A stretch of 64,000 nucleotides of DNA from Bin80 sp964291275 (GTDB taxonomy: Bacteria > Bacteroidota > Rhodothermia > Rhodothermales > Bin80). Where the stretch lies: positions 1,922,001 to 1,986,000 of the forward strand of contig OZ219799.1 in the NCBI GenBank assembly GCA_964291275.2, read 5' to 3'. Made by a program: the position numbers and the translations under genes. Every line of letters starts with the position of its first letter. The stretch's first letter is position 1. This document shows, piece by piece, positions 16,949-25,956 of the stretch. The notes beneath the pieces were generated by a model that worked only from the letters and a program-made list of their open reading frames with translations, was not told the DNA's origin and searched no databases.

Positions 16949-19900
16949 ATGATACATCGCATTATTGTGTGGAGCGCTGCTAACAGTACGCTTGTATTGC
17001 TTGCCACCTTGCTTGTCGCGTCGTTGGGCATTTGGGCCATGATGCAAACGCCTGTCGACGCGATTCCCGATCTGTCGGACGTACAGGTCATCATCAAGAC
17101 GGACTATCATGATCAGGGCCCCCGCATCGTTGAGGAGCAGGTCACCTACCCGCTTGCCACAGCGATGTTGGCGGTGCCGCAAGCCAAAACTGTGCGCGGG
17201 TTTTCCCTGTTCGGCGTCTCCTTCGTATACGTTCTGTTTGAGGACCAAACCGATCAGTATTGGGCGCGAAGCAGAGTGTTGGAGGTACTCAGCTATGTGG
17301 GTGAGGATCTGCCTGAGGGTGTGAGGCCGACACTTGGCCCAGACGCCACGGGGCTTGGTTGGGTATATGCCTATTCCGTCATCGATCGCTCCGGTGCTCG
17401 AGATCTTGCACAGCTACGTTCAATTCAGGATTTCTTTTTGAAGTATGAACTTCAAGCAGTGAAGGGCGTCGCTGAAATCGCTACGATAGGTGGATTCCAA
17501 AAGCAGTATCAGGTCGTGGTAGACCCGCAGAAGCTGGCGGCATACGGCATTTCCCCAAAAGAAGTGGGGGAAGCGTTGCGCCGCTCCAACCGGGATGTTG
17601 GAGCGCGCCTACTAGAGCTGGGGGAGCGCGAGTATATCGTTCGCGGACTCGGTTACCTACAAGGGCAGGGCGATATTCGTGCCGTACCCCTTCGAACCGC
17701 TCAGGGGACTCCCGTGACCATAGGTGACATAGCCACGGTGCGGATTGGCCCCGAAATCAGGCGTGGCCTTGCAGAAAAGGACGGTGAGGGAGAAGTGGTG
17801 GGCGGCATTGTCGTCATGCGTCATGGCGAGAACGCCCAAGAGGTGATTCGGCACGTCAAACAGCGGCTCGCCGCTATACAGCATAGCCTGCCTGAAGGAG
17901 TAGAAATTATCACAGAGTATGATCGCAGCAGCCTGATCTCGCGTGCGGTCGGCACACTCAAGACAAAACTCTGGCAAGAGTTGGCCATCGTAGCCCTCAT
18001 TGTCCTGCTTTTTCTAGTCCATGTGCGCAGCGCTCTTGTGGCGCTCATCACGATTCCCGTAGGTATCCTGATTGCTTTGCTCGTCATGTATCTACTGGGC
18101 ATCAATGCCAACATCATGAGCCTGGGTGGCATTGCGATCTCCATCGGTGTAATGGCTGACGCCTCCTTGGTCATGGTCGAAAATGCTCATAAGCATGTGG
18201 GACGGCTACGCGCCGTATCTGGTGTGGAGACGCAAGGGGCCGGATCACCCGTGCTCTCTTCGGCGCAACGTCTGGAGGCCATCTCCGCTGCCGCCAAGGA
18301 ATTAGGCCCCAGTCTGTTCTTTTCGCTGCTAATCGTGACCGTCAGCTTCTTGCCTGTATTCACGCTTGGAGAGATCGAAGGCCGTCTGTTCCGCCCGCTT
18401 GCATTCACCAAGACCTTCGCTATGGCTGCGTCCGCGCTACTCGCGGTGACCCTCGTGCCTGCGCTTATGGTGGTGCTTATCAGGGGCCGTATTCGCAATG
18501 AGGAGGAATCTTTGCTGAACCGCTATATCATGGGAGCCTATCGCCTTTTGCTTCGGGCCACATTGCGGCATCCGGTCACCACACTCGTGGGCGGCGCTCT
18601 GCTCCTAGTGCTTTCTCTGCTTCCACTTCAACGACTTCTTTTTAGGGATGTCGTGGTGCCGTTTGTACAAATCGGATCGGAGTTCATGCCGCCTTTGGAC
18701 GAAGGCGATCTATTGTACATGCCGACGACACTCCCCGGGATATCTCTCCAGAAGGCCAAAGAACTGTTGCAGCAGACCAATCGTATTATCGCGTCATTCC
18801 CCGAGGTGGAAGGTGTCTTTGGCAAGGTAGGACGAGCAGAAACCGCTACGGACCCTGCACCTCCGTCGATGATCGAAACCATCATTCGGCTCAAGCCGAC
18901 TTCTGACTGGCGCGATGGCATAACGCGTGATGGACTCATACGTGAACTTGATCGAGCCATCCAAATCCCCGGTCTTACCAATGCGTGGACCATGCCGATA
19001 CAGGCACGACTGGACATGCTTACCACCGGTATTCGCACTCCGGTGGGCATCAAGATCACGGGGCCAGATTTGTATGTCCTGGAATCCATCGGGGAACAGG
19101 TTGAGGATGCACTAAGACCGGTTGCGGGTACGCTGTCGGTCTATGGCGAACGCGTTATGGGTGGTTCGTTCCTCAACATAGACATTGACCGGCTGGAAGC
19201 CAGCCGTTATGGACTCACCACGGGCGATGTGCAGGACATCATTACCACAGCTATAGGCGGCATGAACGTTACGACAACCGTGGAGGGGCTGGAGCGTTAC
19301 CCGGTCAACGTGCGCTATCCTCGTGCGCTGCGCGACAACTTGCCCGCCCTGCTCAATGTGCTCGTGCCCACCAAGAGCGGCGGACAGATTCCTCTTGGTC
19401 AGATCGCCACGTTAAGCCTTGTGAGTGGGCCAGCCATGATCAAGAGTGAAGATGCCAGACCAGCAGCGTGGGTATTCGTAGATCTGCAGCGCGGCGCCGA
19501 TCTTGGCTCTTACGTCCGCCAAGCACAGCGTGTTGTGGCGGAACAGGTAGCCCTGCCTGCGGGCTACGTGCTTACATGGGGTGGCCGGTTCACCTATATG
19601 CAACGAGCCAATAGCCGCCTCCTGCTATTGGTGCCAGTTACCATTCTCTTGGTATTCCTGCTGCTATTCATACACTTCAAGAGTGCAACGGAGAGCCTGC
19701 TGCTGCTAATACCGCTCCCGTTTGCCGCATCCGGGGCCATTTGGCTGTTAAGCATTCTTAACTACCGGTTGAGCATCGCGGTTGGCGTGGGGATCATAGC
19801 TGTAGTGGGCCTTGCGGCCGAAACAGGCGTCGTGATGTTCGTATATCTCAGACAGGCCATTGATCGCTACCAGAGAAAAGGTCTTCTGTCCTCCCAGCGA

Positions 19901-20194
19901 AAGCTCCGGCAGGCTCTTGAGCATGGTGCCGTGCAGCGTTTGCGCCCCATATTCATGACTGTAATCACAACCGCGTTTGCACTCTTGCCGGTCATGTTTG
20001 GTACAGAGACAGGGGTCGAGATCATGAAGCGCATTGCCGCCCCAATCATTGGTGGCCTCGCAACGGCGACCGTACAAACGCTATTTATTCTGCCGGCCAT
20101 GTTCCTGGTCGTGATGGGGCCACGATTCCGGCGTGCCGCCAGGGTTAGCAAGACACAGTGGCTGACACCAGATGACCCGGTGCACGACGAGTAG
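16949..20194 (+). CDS. cusA: Copper/silver RND efflux pump
   Basis: This is a 1081-aa inner-membrane proton-driven pump of the heavy-metal-efflux family, with the usual twelve transmembrane segments in two halves and two large periplasmic loops. PVDAIPDLSDVQV near the start and WTMPIQARLDMLTTGIRTPV are close to E. coli CusA; the Met in LDML corresponds to the methionine that binds Cu(I)/Ag(I). The segment GVMADASLVMVENAHKH is the charged membrane motif (usually VDAAIVMIENAHK). These features favour monovalent Cu/Ag over Zn/Co/Cd. It is the last gene of the cus operon; an insertion sequence begins 168 nt after its stop. Confidence 0.93.
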   Translation: MIHRIIVWSAANSTLVLLATLLVASLGIWAMMQTPVDAIPDLSDVQVIIKTDYHDQGPRIVEEQVTYPLATAMLAVPQAKTVRGFSLFGVSFVYVLFEDQTDQYWARSRVLEVLSYVGEDLPEGVRPTLGPDATGLGWVYAYSVIDRSGARDLAQLRSIQDFFLKYELQAVKGVAEIATIGGFQKQYQVVVDPQKLAAYGISPKEVGEALRRSNRDVGARLLELGEREYIVRGLGYLQGQGDIRAVPLRTAQGTPVTIGDIATVRIGPEIRRGLAEKDGEGEVVGGIVVMRHGENAQEVIRHVKQRLAAIQHSLPEGVEIITEYDRSSLISRAVGTLKTKLWQELAIVALIVLLFLVHVRSALVALITIPVGILIALLVMYLLGINANIMSLGGIAISIGVMADASLVMVENAHKHVGRLRAVSGVETQGAGSPVLSSAQRLEAISAAAKELGPSLFFSLLIVTVSFLPVFTLGEIEGRLFRPLAFTKTFAMAASALLAVTLVPALMVVLIRGRIRNEEESLLNRYIMGAYRLLLRATLRHPVTTLVGGALLLVLSLLPLQRLLFRDVVVPFVQIGSEFMPPLDEGDLLYMPTTLPGISLQKAKELLQQTNRIIASFPEVEGVFGKVGRAETATDPAPPSMIETIIRLKPTSDWRDGITRDGLIRELDRAIQIPGLTNAWTMPIQARLDMLTTGIRTPVGIKITGPDLYVLESIGEQVEDALRPVAGTLSVYGERVMGGSFLNIDIDRLEASRYGLTTGDVQDIITTAIGGMNVTTTVEGLERYPVNVRYPRALRDNLPALLNVLVPTKSGGQIPLGQIATLSLVSGPAMIKSEDARPAAWVFVDLQRGADLGSYVRQAQRVVAEQVALPAGYVLTWGGRFTYMQRANSRLLLLVPVTILLVFLLLFIHFKSATESLLLLIPLPFAASGAIWLLSILNYRLSIAVGVGIIAVVGLAAETGVVMFVYLRQAIDRYQRKGLLSSQRKLRQALEHGAVQRLRPIFMTVITTAFALLPVMFGTETGVEIMKRIAAPIIGGLATATVQTLFILPAMFLVVMGPRFRRAARVSKTQWLTPDDPVHDE

Positions 20195-20356
20195 CAGTAG
20201 TGTTGGACAGATACAGCGCCTGGGTAACAGGTGTGCGTGGATTCACGGTGAATTAGCCACCTTGTGCGATTACCTGACGCGTATAAGATGGAGTTGGCAA
20301 TAGGTAGCAGGGTGATGGATGTTTGGCTTGAGAACAGATTGATTGTGGGCAATTTA

Positions 20357-20362
20357 TCTATC
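20357..20362. repeat. Left target-site duplication of the outer IS (TCTATC)
   Basis: TCTATC directly precedes the left inverted repeat and is repeated at 23878-23883 directly after the right inverted repeat. Confidence 0.7.
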
Positions 20363-21733
20363 TAGTGCTTGCCAGAAAATGATTTTGGTTGTGGGATTAT
20401 ACGATGAGTTCGGGTATTTGGGGGCAGATTTGATCATTTTGGGTGGATTTGGTCAGGATTTAGCGTGTATTTGGGGCTCTGATCGCATAGGCGTCGTCCG
20501 AGCGGGAGGATGAATGAATTTGCGAATCTGGCGGCAATTTTGGGGTAGAAGGTCTGATTTGGGCGTTTAAGCGTGTACATTCGCCCCTTTGTTGCCATGC
20601 GTGTAGTAATGGAAGCCCAACGCGCGTTTGGGCAGGTCCCGATTGAAGAGATCGAGCTTGCCCCCCGCAGCCGGGATGACATTCCGGTGGTATTGCGTGG
20701 TTTGCTTTCGATTTACAAGAATGCAAAGACGCGAGCGAAGATTTTCGAGCTTTTGGAAGGGGGCGTGGCTTCGGGGGTCAGTCACAAATTGGGGCGCCGG
20801 GGGATGGATCTGTGGAGGATTTTTGTTCTGGGGATGCTGAAGCAGGCCCTGAATTGCGATTATGATCGACTGACGCATATGGCGAACAACGACAAGCTCC
20901 TGCGCCAGATGCTTGGGCATGGTAGTTGGCGCGAGGGATCGGAATACCATGTACAGACGATTCTGGACAATGTGAGTTTGTTATCGGAGGAGTTACTGGG
21001 CAAGATCAACAAGGTTGTGGTGGAGCATGGTCACGGGGAGCTTACGAAGAAGGCCCGTCAGGAGGGGTTACGTTGCAGGGTAGATTCAGCGGTGACGAAG
21101 ACGCATGTTCATTGGCCTACGGATGTGAGTCTGCTAAGGGATGCGGTGGGTTTGTTGCTTCGGGAGTCTGCACGTATGAGCGGTGCGCACGGCCTGCCGG
21201 GCTGGCGCAAGGCGTCGGATTGGGAAAAGCGGCTTGATCGTTTGTTTCAAGGGGTACGCAGGTCACGGGGTTGGCATCGTCGTGATCGGGTGCGCAAATA
21301 CCTGTGCCACTGCAGAAAGCTGGTGAAGAAGGCGTTGGCTTCGCAGCGGAGGTTGGGGGCAGATTGCAGTGATCGGTGGCTGCACTACCTGGGATGCAGC
21401 TTGACACTGATCGATCAGGTGGATCGGCGGTTGCTCAGGGGCGAAAAGATTCCGCATTCGGAGAAGATTTTCTCGGTTCACGAGCCGCATACGCGTTGGA
21501 TCGTCAAAGGTAAGGCGGGGGTACAGGCGGAGTTGGGCCTCCCGGTCTGCGTCTTGGAGGACCAGCATCAGTACATTCTTCACTACCGGGTGCTCTACGA
21601 GGGGGTAGATTCGTCAATGATCGTGGATTTTTTACGGGAGGCCACGACGCTGTACCCGTCCCTGACTTCGTGCAGCATGGATACGGGGTATTCATCGGAA
21701 CACAACCGGCGCGCATTGGAGCAAATTCTGAAA

Positions 21734-21740
21734 CTGGTGA
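21734..21740. repeat. Left target-site duplication of the inner IS (CTGGTGA)
   Basis: CTGGTGA stands immediately before the inner element and is repeated at 23341-23347. Removing one copy together with the element restores the outer transposase frame. Confidence 0.75.
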
Positions 21741-23340
21741 GCCAGTTGCAAAACTCTCAAATCGGGGGATTTTTTGGAATTTTGAGGTCACGGTTTCTGG
21801 TTGGTGTCTCTGGGTAGAGGAGGCGATTTTGATTGGGATTTGTATCCGCCCCGAGCATAGAAACATCCCTCGATAGGGCTAAAAAAGGGACCGGAGTCCC
21901 CCGGATTTCGTATCAATTAGTGTCGACAATTTTCCACGAAAACCGGAGTCTCCCATGTCCCTTAGGAAGAAAATACGAGGTTTTTATATTGCCTGCCAAC
22001 GGGAATTGTTTCCTTGGGTGGAGGAGGAATTTGGTTCGTTGCCCAAACGGTACCAGAAGTTGTTGTTGGTATTCGAGATGGTGTGTGTGGAGGATTTTCT
22101 GCCCCGCACCTCGTTCCGCACGCCGGGGCGCCCGCTGGCATCTCGGGTTTCGCTTGCACGGTCGTTTCTGGCCAAGATGGTCTTGAATATTCCGACGACT
22201 GCCGGATTGCGAGAGCGCCTACTTTCGGACCCATTGCTTCGGTCGATGTGTGGTTGGTCGCGGCAGCGGGATGTGCCCAGTGCGTCCACATTTTCCCGTG
22301 CGTTCAAGGAGTTTGCGGAGTCCGAGTTACCGACACGGATCCACGAAGTCTTGATTCAGGAGAGCTACGCGGATTCGTTGGTGGGCCATATTTCGCGGGA
22401 TTCGACGGCGATTGAGGCAAGAGAGAAGCCGGTGCCGAAGAAAAAGGCGCCGGAACCGGTGAAACGCAAGCGTGGGCGTCCACGGAAGGGGGAGGAACGT
22501 CCAAAGGTCCCCACGCGTTTGGAGCGCCAGCGTACCATGAACAAAGCGGAGATGTTGGCGGATTTGCCCAAGGCGTGCACGGTGGGGAGCAAGCGAAATG
22601 CGAAAGGACATACGCAATCCTGGACGGGATATAAGCTACATATAGATGCAGCAGACGGCGGGATTCCGATCAGCTGTATGCTATCTTCCGCGTCCCTGCA
22701 CGATAGCCAAGCGGCCATTCCATTGGCGACCATGACGGGTGAGCGGGTGGACAACTGCTATGATCTCATGGATAGTGCGTATGACGCGAAGGAGATTCAC
22801 GCACACAGTACGGCAGCGGGACATGTGCCGATCATTGACACGAATCCGCGTAATCGAAAGGCGGCGCACCGTCGTGAGCAGAAGGCACAGCGCAGTGCCG
22901 GGTTTATTCCACCTGAGCGGGCGCGCTACAAGGAACGTTCGACCGTGGAGCGGGTCTTTGGACGACTCAAAGATGAGTTTGGTGGACGCCATGTACGGGT
23001 GCGTGGGCACAGCAAAGTGATGTGTCACCTGATGTTTGGAATTGTTGTGCTCACGGTGGATCAACTGCTGCGGATGGTCCACTAAACCGGATCGTCGAGT
23101 GGTCGCGTACAGAATTGGGGGGTTCTGGAATACAGAAGCCGTGGGATCGATGCGTAGAGTCCGCACGGATCGTGGACAAAATTCTCCAAGTTAACACCTC
23201 GTTGAAGGCCAATCACCCACAGCTTCGAAGAAAGCGGTGAACACAGGCCAATCATTCACGTATTCCAAGAAAATCAGACCCATTTATGTCCCGAATTGGC
23301 CGGTTCACCAGTTGCAGCAAAATGGGTTTTGCAATTAGCT
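21741..23340 (+). mobile_element. 1.6-kb insertion sequence nested inside the outer IS
   Basis: The element is bounded by 7-bp direct repeats CTGGTGA (21734-21740 and 23341-23347). Imperfect terminal inverted repeats share TTGCAAAAC: left GCCAGTTGCAAAACTC, right (reverse complement) GCTAATTGCAAAACCC, with possibly one base of slack at the right end. It carries one intact transposase gene and looks complete. Confidence 0.82.
21955..23085 (+). CDS. DDE transposase (IS4/IS5 superfamily) of the inner IS
   Basis: The 376-aa protein has an N-terminal DUF772-like region (RPLASRVSLARSFLAKMVLN, SASTFSRAFKEFAE), then the RNase-H-like DDE_Tnp_1 core: GHISRDSTAIEAREKP (first Asp), NCYDLMDSAYDAKEIHAH (second Asp) and RSTVERVFGRLKDEFGGRHV (Glu). 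The basic linker PVKRKRGRPRKGE lies between the first Asp and the rest. All three catalytic acids are present, so the protein may be active. The exact IS family (IS4, IS5 or IS1182-like) cannot be fixed here. Confidence 0.88.
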   Translation: MSLRKKIRGFYIACQRELFPWVEEEFGSLPKRYQKLLLVFEMVCVEDFLPRTSFRTPGRPLASRVSLARSFLAKMVLNIPTTAGLRERLLSDPLLRSMCGWSRQRDVPSASTFSRAFKEFAESELPTRIHEVLIQESYADSLVGHISRDSTAIEAREKPVPKKKAPEPVKRKRGRPRKGEERPKVPTRLERQRTMNKAEMLADLPKACTVGSKRNAKGHTQSWTGYKLHIDAADGGIPISCMLSSASLHDSQAAIPLATMTGERVDNCYDLMDSAYDAKEIHAHSTAAGHVPIIDTNPRNRKAAHRREQKAQRSAGFIPPERARYKERSTVERVFGRLKDEFGGRHVRVRGHSKVMCHLMFGIVVLTVDQLLRMVH

Positions 23341-23347
23341 CTGGTGA
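23341..23347. repeat. Right target-site duplication of the inner IS (CTGGTGA)
   Basis: This is the second copy of CTGGTGA, directly after the inner element; the outer transposase resumes in it (…GTG ATT ATG CCG…). Confidence 0.75.
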
Positions 23348-23877
23348 TTATGCCGAAGCGGGGGCGTTTAAGTCATGCGGACAGGGAGCGCGCATCCGCT
23401 CCGGACTTTGTGGAGGGTCGTCGTCAGCATCCGGCGGTAGAATCCGCGATCAACAATTTGAACCAGCGCGGACTGGACTTGGTGCGTACGCATGGTAAGG
23501 AGGGGTTTGGTCGCACGGTAGCGCTCTCTGTGGTCGCGGCCAACGTACATCGTCTTGGCTTGCAGTTGAAGCGGAAAGAGGAGCGGCTCAAGCGCTGGCA
23601 TCAGGCCCGAAAACGAGCGGCGTAGCGCCGCTGTAATCCTACCGAAGGAATTTGGACAGGCTCCGCCATAAGCGGAAAGGCAGACATACGTCGGGTTGGC
23701 ACGCATGGTCGCGTCCCAGCTGCATCGGAGAGCAAAAAATGTCTTCCAGTGACCATTCAGCAAGCCGAAAGGCACCTGATTCCCCCGAAACTCCACCAAC
23801 GACGCCACAATTACGGCCCCAGATTGTTATGAATATAGCAAGAATCGCAAAAATGACCTATTCTCTGACAAGCACTA

Positions 23878-23883
23878 TCTATC
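23878..23883. repeat. Right target-site duplication of the outer IS (TCTATC)
   Basis: This is the same six bases as at 20357-20362, on the far side of the outer element. Confidence 0.7.
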
Positions 23884-24182
23884 CCGATCTACACTCAATG
23901 TCCTCCATCCCAGTGTAGCACACATGAAGCAATATCTTCTCGGTAGAACTTCCCCAAACAATTCCCATGCTTAACGCGCCGCATGCGTTGGAGTAAAGTG
24001 CCGTTTATTGGATAACTACAGTGTTCTGTAGTCGTGGCGTAGCAAGTGCAAGACGCAAGTTGACCTGAAATACCTCGCAGTCGGGCTACTGTCGCGTCAC
24101 ATCTGGCTCGGCAAAGAAATCCGTGAACTTCAATTTTCTTGACAGTAAGGAATCACAGCAGACCGAGCAAATGAGAATTTGG
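23884..24182. other. Intergenic between the nested IS and the outer-membrane barrel gene
   Basis: No gene was found. It begins with the second copy of a 41-nt dispersed sequence (23894-23934) whose first copy is at 13406-13446. Confidence 0.45.
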
Positions 24183-24827
24183 CTAGAAGAGTACTCCAAG
24201 CATGATTGCCCAGCCCTGATTAGTCAGGATGGAGTCGCCAGTTTCGGAGTGGGGTTTGGTCACATCATTACGGCCTCGATAAGATCGGGCTTCAATCGTG
24301 AAGCGCTGGCTGGCTAGATAGAGGTCTAGGCCTGCCCCGAACATAAGGCCATAATCAAAAGGCTCGATGGATTCGTCTTCTTCTACAAAGATTTGCCCAT
24401 CGGTAGTAGATTCGGCTAGGATTACCGACTCCAATGCAAACAAAGCCGCTCCCCCGAGAAAAAACCGTGGTCTGACAACCCCAGAAGATTCAAACCGGAA
24501 TTGTCCCAAGATAGGAACTGCGAGATATGATGATCTACTGGTCAGTTCACCCGGGAAGTCATTGTATTGTACCCGGGTTTTTGCACCCATTCGAAAGTAG
24601 AGCACTTCCCCAATTGCACTGAGACCTCCAATAAGTTCTAGTTCAGCAGATCCTCCGCCTGCAATACCCGTAACATTCTCCCATGTGGTTTCACCGGAGG
24701 CCAGGTCACCAGAAAATGTGGTTTGTGTCATGCCAAGTTTTATCGCTCCCCTTATGCGTTGTGCATTCGAGGGGGCAGCTAGCAAGAGAGCTATGGACAG
24801 CAACAGCAGCAATTTGAGGTTCTGCAT
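24183..24827 (-). CDS. Outer-membrane beta-barrel protein (PorT/OMP_b-brl type)
   Basis: The 214-aa protein has a signal peptide (MQNLKLLLLLSIALLLAAPS, cleavage after NAQ). The mature part alternates polar and hydrophobic residues as in an eight-stranded barrel: IRGAIKLGMTQTTFSGDL, SAELELIGGLSAIGEVLYF, SYLAVPILGQFRFES, FFLGGAALFALESV and YGLMFGAGLDLYL. It ends in an aromatic/hydrophobic C-terminal strand (AIMLGVLF), as outer-membrane barrels do. Such proteins are common in Bacteroidota; the specific function is unknown. It is a single gene with no operon partner. Confidence 0.8.
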   Translation of the reverse strand: MQNLKLLLLLSIALLLAAPSNAQRIRGAIKLGMTQTTFSGDLASGETTWENVTGIAGGGSAELELIGGLSAIGEVLYFRMGAKTRVQYNDFPGELTSRSSYLAVPILGQFRFESSGVVRPRFFLGGAALFALESVILAESTTDGQIFVEEDESIEPFDYGLMFGAGLDLYLASQRFTIEARSYRGRNDVTKPHSETGDSILTNQGWAIMLGVLF

Positions 24828-25659
24828 GGATAGTGTAGGGAATTATAAATCAAGGTGAATCATGTGGAACCTTCTTCTCGCGCTGTGTGCACACTCGCAA
24901 GACATAAAGCAAGTTCACGTGCATGGCTTGTTACCATGCGGATAATGCAGACCGAACATGTCTGCAAACAGATCGAGGCCTCCGGGATTGGGGCATCTGC
25001 ACAGCGAGAGGCGTTCGGGTTACCGACCTCTACGACCTGTGAAATCGAAATCGAGGAGACCACACAATGTGGTTCACCTTGGTTTATAATTCCCATAGTG
25101 TAAGTCTCAGTAGGCCGAATCAGCGTTCAGAAAGATAAGACGGGATTTGCTGCGGAGCGTAGTGATGTTGGGGTCTCAGGCTAATGAATGCGAACGATGA
25201 TAGGAAGCCAAGATCGGTGATACAAGCGTATTCGTAGCGAGTCTGTATGTAATCCTTGGCATCCCCTCATCGTCATTGTACACAGGGCCGTGTTGTACTG
25301 CGCTATTTAATAACGTTATTTCATAACCTTGCTCATCAGCGCAGCGAAACGGATACAAGGTTTCCAGGTGATCTCTCAGTACGCCTGTGCCTCGTGGTAC
25401 GTGTCGCCCAGTGCATATTGCGCTGTTCGATTGCCTTGTCCAGCGGCGAGCTGGATGCGCTTCAACGTTTTCCGGTGATTTTTCCTCAGTTTGTCCATGT
25501 AGACCGGATGATTTGAGAAAGCTTCAAAGAGGTGGCATTTGCCATAACTCTCCTTGTACTCCTCGTGCGGCGCTTTACTCTTGGGCTTGGGTGATTGTCG
25601 GAATTATGGAACAGGGGGCGAAGGCTACCGTACGCTTACCGGATTTTATCGCACAGTCT
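24828..25659. other. Intergenic, no supported gene
   Basis: The 832 bases between the divergent barrel gene and gatC hold only short frames without recognised domains. The open frame of gatC extends to 25387, but that extension has no GatC similarity. It should contain the promoters of both neighbours. Confidence 0.45.
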
Positions 25660-25947
25660 ATGGCTATATCAAAGGACGAGGTTCGTCATATCGCTAAGTT
25701 GGCTCGGCTGGAATTCACTGAGGCCGAGGAGGAAGTCCTATCTGACGATATGAGTCGCATACTCGACTACATGGATATGCTCAATGAGTTGGATACTTCG
25801 GAAGTTGAGCCAATGACACATGTGCTTGATCTTGCGCACGTTGTGCGTGCAGACTCTGTCGAAAAGCGTATCAGTCGAGAAGACGCTCTCAAGAATGCGC
25901 CGGATACGGATGGGGAGTATTTCAGGGTACCGAAGGTCATTGGGTAG
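25660..25947 (+). CDS. gatC: Aspartyl/glutamyl-tRNA amidotransferase subunit C
   Basis: This is the small subunit of the GatCAB amidotransferase, which converts Glu-tRNA(Gln) or Asp-tRNA(Asn) to the amide form in the cytosol. The 95-aa protein shows the family pattern: MAISKDEVRHIAKLARLEFT, DDMSRILDYMDMLNELDTSE and VEPMTHV, ending with GEYFRVPKVIG. The ATG at 25660 gives the normal family length; the longer open frame upstream is not conserved. gatA and gatB are not in the window. The yfhO-like gene follows after 9 nt. Confidence 0.92.
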   Translation: MAISKDEVRHIAKLARLEFTEAEEEVLSDDMSRILDYMDMLNELDTSEVEPMTHVLDLAHVVRADSVEKRISREDALKNAPDTDGEYFRVPKVIG

Positions 25948-25956
25948 CGTCCGTCT

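Larger units (their letters stand above)
20573..23625 (+). pseudogene. ISNCY-family transposase interrupted by an inserted IS
   Basis: The N-terminal part (20573-21740) contains IEEIELAPRSRDDIPVVLRG, a helical domain and the DDE-type core (RCRVDSAVTKTHVHWPTD with the first Asp, and CSMDTGYSSEHNRRALEQIL with the second). The C-terminal part (23341-23625) contains MPKRGRLSHADRERASAPDF, the catalytic-Glu region HPAVESAINNLNQRGLDLV, and an Arg/Lys-rich tail. Deleting 21741-23347 rejoins them exactly in frame as ...EQILKLVIMPKRGRLSH..., giving a protein of about 480 residues. The insertion is therefore recent or at least undecayed. The family assignment is from recall of the 'MPKRGRLSxxDxER' block. 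Confidence 0.88.
20363..23877 (+). mobile_element. ISNCY-like insertion sequence, split by a second IS
   Basis: Terminal inverted repeats are visible: left TAGTGCTTGCCAGAAAAT at 20363-20380, and the right end (reverse complement of 23860-23877) TAGTGCTTGTCAGAGAAT, 16 of 18 identical. The six bases outside each end are the same (TCTATC at 20357-20362 and 23878-23883), which fits a target-site duplication. Without the 1.6-kb inner element the unit is about 1908 bp. It carries one transposase gene, broken by the inner IS, so this copy cannot move on its own. Insertion was 168 bp downstream of cusA. Confidence 0.85.

Noticed and set aside
25387..25659. Upstream extension of the gatC frame
   Set aside because: The extension lacks GatC similarity; the start at 25660 gives the normal family length.
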